A stretch of 64,000 bases of DNA from Aquimarina rhabdastrellae. Its GTDB lineage: Bacteria; Bacteroidota; Bacteroidia; Flavobacteriales; Flavobacteriaceae. Position numbers and translations under genes: made by a program. Positions 52,384-61,920 of this stretch are shown here, in pieces. The first letter of the stretch is position 1; each line of letters opens with the position of its first letter. The stretch lies in contig CANDNT010000016.1 in NCBI GenBank assembly GCA_947387485.1, positions 18,318 to 82,317 of the forward strand. Reading direction: 5' to 3'. A model generated the notes under the pieces. The model did no database searches and had not been told where the DNA came from. It saw nothing but the letters and a program-made list of their open reading frames with translations.

Positions 52384-55300
52384 TTATCGCTTGATAAAGC
52401 GAGTATTAATTTTTGATGATGATCCTATCAATTCAATAAGATACATACCTCCTTCTAGTTGAGATACATCAACTTGCTCAGTAAACTTTCCTTCTTTTAC
52501 TGTTTGACCTATCATATTATAAATTCTGTATGAATTCATTGTAGCTCCTTTATAAGCTACATGAAGTATTCCTCGATCTTGAACTGGATTAGGATAAATC
52601 TTAAAGCTATCATCTTCAAGTGCTATAGTATTTTCTCCATCTGGTCCTGCAACACTATTTCCTATAGTAATACTATAATCTTCAGTTTCTCCTGTATATG
52701 CTATCTCACATGGTTCTGGTTCTGCAAAATAATACGATACTCTTACTCTCATTACAGTTGTGCCTGCTACTGCATTAAGCGGTACATTTATTGTCTGAGT
52801 TCCTCCTTCAGCCGTTGTATTAAATACTAGTTCCCCTGCATCTTCAAAATCTCCATCTTTATTCCAGTCGATAAAAGCATATACCTTATTCTGCTCCCAA
52901 GTAGTAGAAATAGTCACAGACATACTCTCACTTGTTCCTGGAGTTAAGGTTGTTGTCTGACTTGTGTAATCACTATATCCATTTGCATTTGCCAAAACTG
53001 AAGAATTATTTATAGCTCCTAAACTTACATTTTCGATATAATAATAATCTAGTGCATCTGTAGTATGAGTATCACAATAATCTGCTATAGTTTCTTCTAA
53101 AGTTGTTACTGTAATACTATTACTATTTCCAGAAGTGTTTCCAGCTGCATCTTTTGCTTTTACATAAAATGTATATGTAGTATTAGCTGTAAGTCCAGCT
53201 ATCTCATGAGATGTTGTTGTTACAGTTGTTACTAGAGTATCATCTTGATAAATTTCATATCCTTCTACTCCTATATTATCTACAGAAGCATCCCATGACA
53301 AGCTTGTTGTCGTCGTTGTTGTACCAGATGCCACTAAATTTTGTGGTGTTGTAGGAGCTTCTGTATCTGTGTTTCCACCAAAACTTACAGGATAATCTTC
53401 TACTTCTCCAGAATCGAATACTCCACAACTACTAATTTGAGATCCATAATTGATTGCAATACGCATTCTAGTATTTCCTGAAGCATCAGATGGTACTGTT
53501 ATCGTTCCTGTAACTGCTCTTGAGTCACTTCTACTGAAAACTAACTCTCCTGCATCTTCAAAATCTCCATCGCTATTATAATCTATCCATACATTCCAAT
53601 TCTCTGTATAATGCTCATTTTGTCTAAAGCCTGGAGTTAATATAAAGTCCTCATTTCCTCCTGGAGTTAATGTAACTACTTGATCGCTATAAAAAGTATA
53701 TGGAGCACCTTCACTTACATTATTAACACCTCCTATATTTACTCCTGCTATCCATTCGTATGTTTGATAGTTCCCTGATAAGGTACAGTACTCTTGTTCA
53801 CTCATTGTAGTAATTGTAACGGTATTACTAGCCTCAGAAATATTACCTGCTTCATCTTTTGCTTTTACATAAAAAGAGTATTGTGTTTCTGCTGTTAAAC
53901 CTGTTACTTCTGTTTGTGTAGTACTAACTGTTTGTATAATAGTATTTCCTTGATACACATCATAAGCTACTACTCCTACATTATCTGTTGCTGCATCCCA
54001 TGATAAGTTTGTTGTCGTTGTTGTCGTACCAGATGCTACCAAATTTTGCGGTGCTGTAGGAGCTTCTGTATCTCCATTATCTATGATCTCTGTTTGTCCT
54101 GCTAAAATTGTTCCATATGGTTCAGTTGTATAAGCATAATCTAGTAACGTATAAGAACTTCCTGAGTTACTTACCTGAAAACGTAACCATCCATAAAACT
54201 CTTTGTTATTTTTCTTAAACCTAAATCCAGCATATGCTATTTGTCCATTCCATGCGCTATAACTATTGGTACTAATATCATGTAAATCTGGATATGCTCC
54301 TCCATCTACCCAATTACTTGCTGTATTAATTGGAGTGTTTAACGGTAATACTGCTACATTAAGAGAACTTCCTCCTGTAGTTACCATAGCTTCTGTATAG
54401 GTCTCAAATTGTAATGCTGGTTGACCACTTGGATGTCCTGACGCATGGTAAAATAATCCTCCATAATTTGTTCCTCCTCCTAACGATGGGATATTCTCAT
54501 CGGTAAAAGGTTCCCATGCATTTGATGAATTTACTGTTAAGTCTGTATTATTCACATAAATTATTTGGTATGGATCTATAAACTCATAAGTAATCGATAC
54601 TGTAGGATCATCAACTGTTACCGCTTGACCTGTAAATGTTATCGTTCCAGTTACGCTATCACTTGCCGTATGAGAAGCTGCATTACCTGAATATGTTACT
54701 GTAGCTATTGTTCCATCTCCATTTACTTCGATACTCACTCCTATACCAGATGGAACATTCGTAGTATAATGTGTACCTTCTGTCAATACCCCCGTTACAT
54801 TAAAAGTTGTATTATATGCTTCTATTACAGAATTACCCTCAAGTGCCCCATTATTTGAAGCCGCTTCTGTTACCGTTGGAGATTGTACTGATAATTGCGG
54901 ATCTGTAGTTTGTCTTTGTCCTGCTAATATTTCTCCAAAAGGTTCTGTATTATATGCATAATCTAATAAAGTATATTCACTACCATCAGCATTTACCTGA
55001 AAATGTAACCATCCATAAAATTCTCTATCTCCTTTTTTAAATCTAAATCCTGCATAAGACGTTTGTCCATTCCATGTCGTATAATTAACCGTACTGATAT
55101 CGTGTAAATCTGGATATGCTCCTCCATCTACCCAATTACTTGCTGTATTAATTGGTGTATTTAATGGTAATACTGCTACATTAAGAGAACTATTTCCTGT
55201 CGTTACCATTGCAGCTGTATATGTTTCAAATTGTAATGCTGGTTGACCACTTGGATGCCCTGATGCATGATAAAATAATCCTCCATAATTTGTTCCTCCT

Positions 55301-56712
55301 CCTAGTGATGGAATATTCTCATCTGTAAAAGGCTCCCATGCATTTGCAGCATCAACTGTCAAGTTTGGATTATTTACATATATAATTTGATATGGGTCTG
55401 AAAATTCAAAATTAAGTAATATCACATTAGAACTTGCTTCTATAGCTTCATTTGTGAACGTGATATTTCCTTCTGTACTGTCATTTGCAATATGTGAAGT
55501 CGCATTTCCTGTATAAGTAACCATAGCTGATTCACCATCTGCACTCACCACAATAGTAGCTCCTAATCCATTAGGAAAGTTTGTCGTGTAATGAACTCCT
55601 TCTGTTAATGTTCCTGTTACTTTAAATGTAGTATTAAAAGCAGATATTACAGATGTTCCTTCTATACTACCATCATTTGCGATATCTTCTATCAAATCTG
55701 ATCCATCTATAGAAATAGCAGCAGCTCCATCATCTGTTCCTGTATCAATTAAATTACCTGGTTGCCATAATGGTTTTCTTGATGGATGTTCTAAAGCAGC
55801 CAAAACTCTATCTATTTGTCCCTGCGTAAACATTTTATAACATCCACTTGCTCCATTATATCCCATATAATTTTCATAATTGATCTCTTCGTTTAAACAA
55901 TTACGAGATCTCACACATCCAGCTCCTCCTGCTGTATCTTCTTGTGGTGTATCACTTACAAAATCGGTTCCACCACATCCTCCATCATGTGTATGTACTA
56001 AATTTACCCAGTGCCCAAACTCATGTGTCAATACCGAAGCAAACTCTTGTGAAGTATTTCCCGTTAAATATTGTCCATTATAAACAATACGAGCCACATT
56101 AGCATTAGAATCTGTTACACTTGGATACCAAGCAACACCCGAGCTAGTCGTACTACCATCATTATATAAATCAGCTTGGATATAAACATTCATATATTTA
56201 TAGTTATCCCATGCATCTTGAGCAATCAAAGCTCTTGTTCCACCATCATTATTCCCATATCCTCCTCTAAACGGATGAAAAACAACTCCATTTGTTGCAT
56301 TACCATCTGGATCAATCTTTGCCAATTTAAATTCAATATTCAAAGAAGATTTTATACCATCAAACAGCGCATCTACAGTATTAAAATCTGCATTTAATCC
56401 TTGAAACTCTTCATTTACCTGATCTACAGAATTTTCTATTGTATTTACGCTAATTGAAGCTCCGTTTTGCACATTCCCATAAACATGAAAGACTACAGGG
56501 ATTATATACTTATCAGCATTTTTTTCTCCTTGTAGTCTTCTCTGCTCTGCAAATCTTGTGCTAAACTCATTAAACTCAATAAATTCTTGATACGCTTCTG
56601 GGTGTTCTTCCCAGTATTCTTTCATGACCTGATCGGTCTTACAGCCCATTTCTTGTTGCCCCCTAATAAAGCCCGAAATAAGCACGACGATTAAAAATAA
56701 GTTGTACTTCAT
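52384..56712 (-). CDS. T9SS-secreted M43 metalloprotease with duplicated module, FN3 and GEVED domains
   Basis: A 1442-residue modular exoprotein. Signal peptide 1-19; M43 pappalysin-type protease (about 65-310) with THEFGHWVNLVHTH (His230, Glu231, His234, His240) and NYMGY (Met283) as Met-turn. Two copies of a ~265-residue module (about 333-600 and 608-873); FN3 (about 881-968); GEVED-like domain (about 975-1112); a second FN3 (about 1115-1205); a second GEVED-like domain (about 1212-1355); and a T9SS type A sorting domain from FKIYPNPVQ to NTRFIKR. It would be secreted or cell-surface attached and degrade proteins. A paralog lies upstream on the same strand. Confidence 0.88.
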   Translation of the reverse strand: MKYNLFLIVVLISGFIRGQQEMGCKTDQVMKEYWEEHPEAYQEFIEFNEFSTRFAEQRRLQGEKNADKYIIPVVFHVYGNVQNGASISVNTIENSVDQVNEEFQGLNADFNTVDALFDGIKSSLNIEFKLAKIDPDGNATNGVVFHPFRGGYGNNDGGTRALIAQDAWDNYKYMNVYIQADLYNDGSTTSSGVAWYPSVTDSNANVARIVYNGQYLTGNTSQEFASVLTHEFGHWVNLVHTHDGGCGGTDFVSDTPQEDTAGGAGCVRSRNCLNEEINYENYMGYNGASGCYKMFTQGQIDRVLAALEHPSRKPLWQPGNLIDTGTDDGAAAISIDGSDLIEDIANDGSIEGTSVISAFNTTFKVTGTLTEGVHYTTNFPNGLGATIVVSADGESAMVTYTGNATSHIANDSTEGNITFTNEAIEASSNVILLNFEFSDPYQIIYVNNPNLTVDAANAWEPFTDENIPSLGGGTNYGGLFYHASGHPSGQPALQFETYTAAMVTTGNSSLNVAVLPLNTPINTASNWVDGGAYPDLHDISTVNYTTWNGQTSYAGFRFKKGDREFYGWLHFQVNADGSEYTLLDYAYNTEPFGEILAGQRQTTDPQLSVQSPTVTEAASNNGALEGNSVIEAYNTTFNVTGVLTEGTHYTTNVPSGIGVSIEVNGDGTIATVTYSGNAASHTASDSVTGTITFTGQAVTVDDPTVSITYEFIDPYQIIYVNNTDLTVNSSNAWEPFTDENIPSLGGGTNYGGLFYHASGHPSGQPALQFETYTEAMVTTGGSSLNVAVLPLNTPINTASNWVDGGAYPDLHDISTNSYSAWNGQIAYAGFRFKKNNKEFYGWLRFQVSNSGSSYTLLDYAYTTEPYGTILAGQTEIIDNGDTEAPTAPQNLVASGTTTTTTNLSWDAATDNVGVVAYDVYQGNTIIQTVSTTQTEVTGLTAETQYSFYVKAKDEAGNISEASNTVTITTMSEQEYCTLSGNYQTYEWIAGVNIGGVNNVSEGAPYTFYSDQVVTLTPGGNEDFILTPGFRQNEHYTENWNVWIDYNSDGDFEDAGELVFSRSDSRAVTGTITVPSDASGNTRMRIAINYGSQISSCGVFDSGEVEDYPVSFGGNTDTEAPTTPQNLVASGTTTTTTSLSWDASVDNIGVEGYEIYQDDTLVTTVTTTSHEIAGLTANTTYTFYVKAKDAAGNTSGNSNSITVTTLEETIADYCDTHTTDALDYYYIENVSLGAINNSSVLANANGYSDYTSQTTTLTPGTSESMSVTISTTWEQNKVYAFIDWNKDGDFEDAGELVFNTTAEGGTQTINVPLNAVAGTTVMRVRVSYYFAEPEPCEIAYTGETEDYSITIGNSVAGPDGENTIALEDDSFKIYPNPVQDRGILHVAYKGATMNSYRIYNMIGQTVKEGKFTEQVDVSQLEGGMYLIELIGSSSKINTRFIKR
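54094..54891 (-). repeat. Protease module, copy 2 (in the 1442-residue protein)
   Basis: Encodes residues about 608-873. It shares near-identical blocks with copies 1 and 3: DPYQIIYVNN, NAWEPFTDENIPSLGGGTNY, GGLFYHASGHPSGQPALQFE, NWVDGGAYPDLHDIST, YGWLRFQV and LLDYAYTTEPYG. Confidence 0.85.
54913..55716 (-). repeat. Protease module, copy 1 (in the 1442-residue protein)
   Basis: Encodes residues about 333-600, directly after the catalytic domain. The N-terminal part is a beta-sandwich-like EGTSVISAFNTTFKVTGTLTEG...VTYTGNA stretch; the C-terminal part carries the conserved WEPFTDENIP and YGWLHFQV blocks. Confidence 0.85.
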
Positions 56713-56720
56713 AATTCAGT

Positions 56721-56745
56721 TAAGATTTGTGTGTATTCAAATTTA
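56721..56745 (-). promoter_or_regulatory. Promoter -7 box and leader element (copy 2) of the large M43 protease gene
   Basis: In minus-strand sense TAAATTTG (plus 56738-56745, exact TANNTTTG) is followed after one base by ATACACACAAATCTTA (plus 56721-56736), identical to 3438-3453. The transcription start should fall inside the element. Confidence 0.55.
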
Positions 56746-56862
56746 ACTGTTAAAAAGAATTAAAATCCTTAACATTTTATCCCATACACATACAATATTA
56801 TCAATAAATTAGTTTTTATGTTAAAAAATAATCATTAACAAACAAAACATATAAACATAAAA

Positions 56863-56887
56863 AAACCAGAAGTTTAGCTTCTGGTTT
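56863..56887 (-). terminator. Terminator downstream of the second M43 protease gene
   Basis: A 10-bp stem AAACCAGAAG / CTTCTGGTTT, 5-nt loop, T-run in the minus-strand RNA. It is 187 bp after the stop at 57074; the stretch between holds no gene that I can support. Confidence 0.8.
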
Positions 56888-57073
56888 AAAAAATAATTTT
56901 TTTAATAAAAACAAATCAACTTAACTTAATCTTCTAATATTAGTTGAGTACGTTTTTACTGAAAGGGTACACCTAAATATATCATCATTAGAGTTTTATA
57001 TTATGGAGCCTAAAACTTTATTTAAAAGCTATTTTCCCTTTAAACTTCAGTAAACTCAATACAAAATCTAATA

Positions 57074-59149
57074 TTATTTCTTTATAATTTTTTTGATACC
57101 TATTTCTTTATTTTGGTCGAGAACTTTCATAAAATATACTCCAGAAGTTCTTAAGGCATTTGTTATCTTTATTTGTTGTTCAGTTATATTCTCTTCTACA
57201 TAGACTTTTGCTCCTAAAATATTATATATCTCTATAGTGATTTTTCCATTTTCTGACTGTGGAAGGTTCACTGTAATTTCTTCTTCAAAAGGATTAGGAT
57301 AAACTCCAATTTTAGCAGCTGGATTTGTTTCAAAATCACGATTTGATAATACTTGTTGTCCTGTCATAATTTCTCCAAAAGGCTCAGTACTATATGCATA
57401 ATCTAATAAAGTATATGCATTACCTTGAGCATTTACCTGAAACTGGAACCATCCATAATATTCTCTAGTTCCTTTTGTAAATCTAAATCCTGCATAAGCT
57501 GTTTGCCCATTCCATGCACTATAACTATTTGTACTAATATCATGTAAATCTGGATAAGGTCCACCATCTACCCAATTACTTGAACTGTTAATTGCTGTGT
57601 TTTCTGGTAATACGGCCACATTTCTAGAGTTTCCACCAGTAGTTACCATCGCCTCTGTATAGGTTTCAAATTGTAATACAGGTTGCCCACTAGGATGTCC
57701 TGATGCATTATAGAATAACCCTCCATAGTTCGTTCCTCCACCTAATGATGGTATATCTGCATCTGTAAAAGGCTCCCATACATTTGATGATGTTACCTGT
57801 AAATCATTGTTGTCTACATAAATAATTTGATACGGGTCAGAAAACTCAAAATTAATCCCTACAGTTAAAGAGTTAGAACTTACTACACTTGAATCAAATG
57901 TAATTGATCCTTGTGTACTATTACTTTCTCCGTGATTTGTTGCATTACCTGTATAATTTATTGTAGCACTAGATCCATCTCCACTTACTACAATTTGAAC
58001 GCCTAATCCATTAGGAAGACTTGTTGTATAATGAGTTCCTTCTGTTAATGTCCCTGTTACATTAAAAGTTGTGTTTAATGTAACTATAGAAGACGATCCT
58101 TCTATACTTCCGTCATTTGCTATAGCTTCTAATACATTAGGTGACTCGATTGCTATAGAAGCACCTCCATCTGTTCCTGTATCTTCTAAGTTACTTGTTT
58201 GCCATAATGGTTTTCTTGAAGGGTGTTGTAATGCCGCTAAAACTCTATCTATTTGACCTTGAGTAAACATCTTATAACATCCAGATGCCCCATTATATCC
58301 CATATAGTTTTCATGGTTAATATATTGGTTAAAACAGTTACGAGAACGTGCACATCCAGGACCTCCAGCAGTATTTTCTTGAGGTGTATCGCTTACTTGA
58401 TCTGTTCCGTTACATCCACCATCATGTGTGTGAATCAAGTTAACCCAGTGTCCAAATTCATGCGTTAAAACTGATGCAAATTCTTCTGATGTATTTCCTG
58501 TTAAATATTGTCCATTATATACAATACGTGCTACATCTGCATTTGAATCTGTAGTATTAGGATACCACGCTACTCCAGAGTTTGTTGTTGTTCCATCATT
58601 ATATAAATCTGCCTGGATATAAACATTCATATACTTATAGTTATCCCAAGCATCTTGAGCGATTAGAGATCTTGTACCTCCGTCATTGTTTCCATACCCT
58701 CCTCTTGGTTGGTGAAATACAACTCCATTAGTAGCATTTCCATCTGGATCAATTGTCGCCAATTTAAACTCGATATCCAATGATGCTTTAATTGGATCAA
58801 AAAGTGCATCAACTGTATTAAAATCTGCATTTAATCCTTGAAACTCTTCGTTTACTTGATTAAGTGAGTTAACGATAGTATTGTAATCTACCGTTGTTCC
58901 ATTTTGCGAAGTTCCATAGACATGGAATACGATCGGAATTGTGTACGTAGCATTTCTAGATTGCCTAAGATTTGCTTCATCTTTAATAAATTCCTCTGTG
59001 AATTTGTTGAATTCTAAATACTCTTCATAAGCCTCTGGAGATTGTTCCCAATGAGTTTTCATTGCCTCTGTTGTTTTACATGGGTTTTGCCCATACAATA
59101 CGGTACTGCCTAATAGCAATAGCGTTGCTAGATGTTGGGGTAATTTCAT
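57074..59149 (-). CDS. T9SS-secreted M43 metalloprotease, single-module paralog
   Basis: A 691-residue protein. Signal peptide (MKLPQHLATLLLLGSTVLYGQ), M43 protease domain with LTHEFGHWVNLIHTHDGG zinc motif and HENYMGY Met-turn, one copy of the ~265-residue module, and a C-terminal T9SS type A domain (IGVYPNPFEEEITV ... GIKKIIKK). The ATG at 59149 is preferred over an in-frame TTG at 59182, because a consensus -7 box (plus 59180-59187) overlaps that TTG. It is very similar to the neighbouring larger protease in the catalytic domain but lacks FN3 and GEVED domains. A tandem duplication with later domain gain or loss explains the pair. Confidence 0.88.
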   Translation of the reverse strand: MKLPQHLATLLLLGSTVLYGQNPCKTTEAMKTHWEQSPEAYEEYLEFNKFTEEFIKDEANLRQSRNATYTIPIVFHVYGTSQNGTTVDYNTIVNSLNQVNEEFQGLNADFNTVDALFDPIKASLDIEFKLATIDPDGNATNGVVFHQPRGGYGNNDGGTRSLIAQDAWDNYKYMNVYIQADLYNDGTTTNSGVAWYPNTTDSNADVARIVYNGQYLTGNTSEEFASVLTHEFGHWVNLIHTHDGGCNGTDQVSDTPQENTAGGPGCARSRNCFNQYINHENYMGYNGASGCYKMFTQGQIDRVLAALQHPSRKPLWQTSNLEDTGTDGGASIAIESPNVLEAIANDGSIEGSSSIVTLNTTFNVTGTLTEGTHYTTSLPNGLGVQIVVSGDGSSATINYTGNATNHGESNSTQGSITFDSSVVSSNSLTVGINFEFSDPYQIIYVDNNDLQVTSSNVWEPFTDADIPSLGGGTNYGGLFYNASGHPSGQPVLQFETYTEAMVTTGGNSRNVAVLPENTAINSSSNWVDGGPYPDLHDISTNSYSAWNGQTAYAGFRFTKGTREYYGWFQFQVNAQGNAYTLLDYAYSTEPFGEIMTGQQVLSNRDFETNPAAKIGVYPNPFEEEITVNLPQSENGKITIEIYNILGAKVYVEENITEQQIKITNALRTSGVYFMKVLDQNKEIGIKKIIKK
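57354..58160 (-). repeat. Protease module, copy 3 (in the 691-residue protein)
   Basis: The same ~265-residue module as at 54094-54891 and 54913-55716, with the blocks DPYQIIYVDN, WEPFTDADIPSLGGGTNY, YNASGHPSGQPVLQFETYTE and YGWFQFQV. Coordinates approximate. Confidence 0.85.
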
Positions 59150-59164
59150 TTTAATAATTTTTAC

Positions 59165-59187
59165 GATTTGTGTGTGTTTCAAAATTA
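59165..59187 (-). promoter_or_regulatory. Promoter -7 box and leader element (copy 3) of the second M43 protease gene
   Basis: TAATTTTG (plus 59180-59187, exact TANNTTTG in minus-strand sense) is followed by CACACACAAATC (plus 59165-59176), the same arrangement as upstream of the larger protease gene. The leader to the ATG is about 25 nt. Confidence 0.55.
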
Positions 59188-59307
59188 TGCACCCTTTACG
59201 GCTTTTCTTGCCAACATCTTATCCATTATCTATATTTTATTATCATTATTACAGTTAGTTAACATTTTTTTTTACTTTTCTTCATCAAATTTCACGAAAT
59301 TCAACAT

Positions 59308-60600
59308 ATGAGATACGATACAATACCCAATAATTTATTCATAAAAAACCGAATTAACTTTAGTAACTTAATGATTTCTAACACCATTGCTGTTTTATCA
59401 TCAAATGATATTAAACATACCAATGCAGATGATGTTATGGGATTCGCACAAAACAATGATCTATTTTACCTTTCAGGAATTGATCAAGAAGACACCTTAT
59501 TATTAGTATATCCTGATGCTTATAAAACTGAAAATCGCGAAATTCTCTTTATTAAAGAAACCAATGAGCATATTAAAATATGGGAAGGTGATAAATTAAC
59601 CAAAGAACAAGCTTCTGCCATTTCAGGTATCCAAAGAGTCGAATGGATTCATGATTTTGAAAAGATTGTACAACTTATGGCTTTTGAAGCTGATGGTTTT
59701 TATTTGGGACATAACGAGCATATTAAACGTGTTACATATAACCAGCAAACACAACAAGATCGCTACATACAATGGTTTAAAGAAAAATATCCACTTCATC
59801 AATACCATAGAGTTGCAAAAATCACTCGTCAATTACGCCCTATCAAATCCGAAGAAGAAGTTAAACTCCTTCAAAAAGCAGCAGATATAAGTATAAAAGG
59901 ATTTCATAGATTACTAAAAAATGTACGTCCTGATTGTATGGAATATGAACTTGAATCCGAATTAACTTATGAGTTGATAAAAAATGGAGGTACTCGACAT
60001 GCTTTTAAACCTATCATAGCTTCTGGTGCCAATGCATGTGCTTTACACTATAATACCAATCATAATAGCTGTAAAGATGGAGATATGATTCTAATAGATT
60101 TTGGAGTATGTTATGCTAATTATAATAGTGATACAACACGTTGCATTCCTGTAAACGGAAAATTTTCTACTCGCCAAAAAGAAGTCTATACAGCTGTTTT
60201 ACATTGCTTAAAAGAAGGTTCGAAATTATTAAAACCAGGAACTATTCATGCCGAATATGAAAAACAAATGGCTTCTTTGGTTGAAGAACAATTAATTCAA
60301 TTGGGATTATTAGATGCTCATGCCATTGCTAATCAAGATCCCAACAAGCCTTTATATAAAAAATACTTTATGCATGGTACTGCACATCATTTAGGCTTAG
60401 ATGTTCATGATGTAGGACTGTATTCTAGAACAATAGAAGAAGGAATGGTCTTTACCTGTGAACCTGGAATTTATATTCCAGAAGAAGGTATCGGTTGTCG
60501 TCTAGAAAATGATTACCTTATCACTGCTACTGGAAACATTAATCTTACCGCTCAAATGCCTATTGAGATTGATGAAATAGAACAATTAATGCATTCTTAA
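59308..60600 (+). CDS. Xaa-Pro aminopeptidase (M24, aminopeptidase P type)
   Basis: A 430-residue enzyme. The N-terminal AMP_N domain (about 10-140) is followed by the pita-bread M24 domain. Metal ligands are visible: the two Asp in LIDFGVCYANYNSDTTRC, His in HGTAHHLGLDVHD, Glu in FTCEPGIYI and Glu in CRLENDYLIT. It releases N-terminal residues next to proline. The cytoplasmic location follows from the absent signal. A second M24 gene follows 15 bp downstream; both could help use proline- and hydroxyproline-rich peptides. Confidence 0.88.
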   Translation: MRYDTIPNNLFIKNRINFSNLMISNTIAVLSSNDIKHTNADDVMGFAQNNDLFYLSGIDQEDTLLLVYPDAYKTENREILFIKETNEHIKIWEGDKLTKEQASAISGIQRVEWIHDFEKIVQLMAFEADGFYLGHNEHIKRVTYNQQTQQDRYIQWFKEKYPLHQYHRVAKITRQLRPIKSEEEVKLLQKAADISIKGFHRLLKNVRPDCMEYELESELTYELIKNGGTRHAFKPIIASGANACALHYNTNHNSCKDGDMILIDFGVCYANYNSDTTRCIPVNGKFSTRQKEVYTAVLHCLKEGSKLLKPGTIHAEYEKQMASLVEEQLIQLGLLDAHAIANQDPNKPLYKKYFMHGTAHHLGLDVHDVGLYSRTIEEGMVFTCEPGIYIPEEGIGCRLENDYLITATGNINLTAQMPIEIDEIEQLMHS

Positions 60601-60615
60601 AATAATATTCTCACC

Positions 60616-61848
60616 ATGAAAACATATGGAATTGGAGGTTCAACTATTCAACAAGAGTTAGATGCTATACAACCTCTTGCTCATCTCGCTCAACCTATAC
60701 AAAAAGATGAATTTAAATCTCGTATAGCCAAAGCCGCTACTTTATTAAACAAACACAGTTTTCAAGCACTTTATGTTAATGCTGGTACTAATCTTTTTTA
60801 TTTTACTGGTCTAAAATGGAATGCCAGTGAACGTTTAGTTGGTGCACTTATTTTGCCTAATGGCGAAATTCACTATATCGCACCTCAATTTGAGAAGGGT
60901 ACTATTTATGATTTTATGTTACTTGAAGGAACTGTACATTGTTGGGAAGAACATGAAAGTCCTTATGCATTAGTCATTGAGATTCTCAAGAAAAATAATA
61001 TAACGCAAGGTACTATTGCAATCGATGAAGCTACACCATTCTTTATCTCTGATGGTATTCAACAAGTAACCTCTTCTTATACGTTAATAAACGCAAAACC
61101 TATTACTGCTGGATGCAGAATGATTAAGTCTAAAAATGAAATAGCAATCATTCAAGCAGCTATGAATATCACATTAGAAGTGCAAAAAGCTGCTGCACGA
61201 ATTTTATATCCAGGTATTAGTGCCAAAGAGGTAGTTGATTTTATACACAAAGCTCATATTAAATATGGTATCCCTACAGGTTCCTATTTTTGTATTGTTC
61301 TTTTTGGTGTAGACTCCTCTTTTCCTCATGGTGTAAAATCACCAAAAAATTTAGCCGAAAATGATATTGTCTTAATAGACACTGGTTGTGTCCTACATGA
61401 TTACATATCAGATATCACACGTACCTATGTTTATGGTGAAGCAAACGAGAAACAACGTACTATATGGAATCTTGAGAAAGAAACACAATTAGCAGCGTTC
61501 AATGCGGCAAAATTAGGTCAAGCTTGCGCTGTAATCGATAATGCTTCTAGAGTCACACTAGAAGCTAGTGGTTTAGGACCAGACTATACCTTACCTGGTT
61601 TACCACATCGTACTGGTCACGGTATAGGTTTGGATATTCATGAATGGCCTTATATTGTAAGAAATGAACAAACCTTATTAGCTTCAGGGATGTGTTTTAG
61701 TAATGAACCTATGATTTGTGTTCCTGATCAATTTGGTATACGTCTCGAAGATCATATCTATATGACAGAAAACGGTCCTCAATGGTTCACACAACCTGCA
61801 CACAGCATAGAAGATCCTTTTGGGGTTTCTTTAGCAGTTACTGCTTAA
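60616..61848 (+). CDS. M24 family peptidase (Xaa-Pro dipeptidase/prolidase-like)
   Basis: A 410-residue M24 protein with an N-terminal creatinase-like domain (residues about 30-165; YVNAGTNLFYFTGLKWNASERLVG) and a catalytic domain. Metal ligands: LIDTGCVLHDYISDITRTYV (two Asp), HRTGHGIGLDIHEWPYI (His), FSNEPMICVPDQFGI (Glu), RLEDHIYMT (Glu). All are intact, so it should be active on X-Pro dipeptides or similar. It is co-transcribed with the upstream aminopeptidase P-like gene and followed by a strong terminator. Confidence 0.85.
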   Translation: MKTYGIGGSTIQQELDAIQPLAHLAQPIQKDEFKSRIAKAATLLNKHSFQALYVNAGTNLFYFTGLKWNASERLVGALILPNGEIHYIAPQFEKGTIYDFMLLEGTVHCWEEHESPYALVIEILKKNNITQGTIAIDEATPFFISDGIQQVTSSYTLINAKPITAGCRMIKSKNEIAIIQAAMNITLEVQKAAARILYPGISAKEVVDFIHKAHIKYGIPTGSYFCIVLFGVDSSFPHGVKSPKNLAENDIVLIDTGCVLHDYISDITRTYVYGEANEKQRTIWNLEKETQLAAFNAAKLGQACAVIDNASRVTLEASGLGPDYTLPGLPHRTGHGIGLDIHEWPYIVRNEQTLLASGMCFSNEPMICVPDQFGIRLEDHIYMTENGPQWFTQPAHSIEDPFGVSLAVTA

Positions 61849-61856
61849 ACCCTTTC

Positions 61857-61888
61857 GCTCCAATGTAGTTTTACATTGGAGCTTTTTT
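61857..61888 (+). terminator. Terminator of the M24 peptidase operon
   Basis: A perfect 11-bp stem GCTCCAATGTA / TACATTGGAGC, GTTT loop, six T. Confidence 0.92.
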
Positions 61889-61920
61889 ATGTAACATTGT
61901 ATTCTATTATATAATGTTTT

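Noticed and set aside
54094..58160. Repeats in the protease genes as a CRISPR or transposon signature
   Set aside because: The repeats are ~800 bp coding modules in frame, with no short regular spacers and no transposase.
59150..59182. TTG start for the smaller M43 protease
   Set aside because: The TTG overlaps a consensus TANNTTTG promoter box; ATG at 59149 gives a proper signal peptide.
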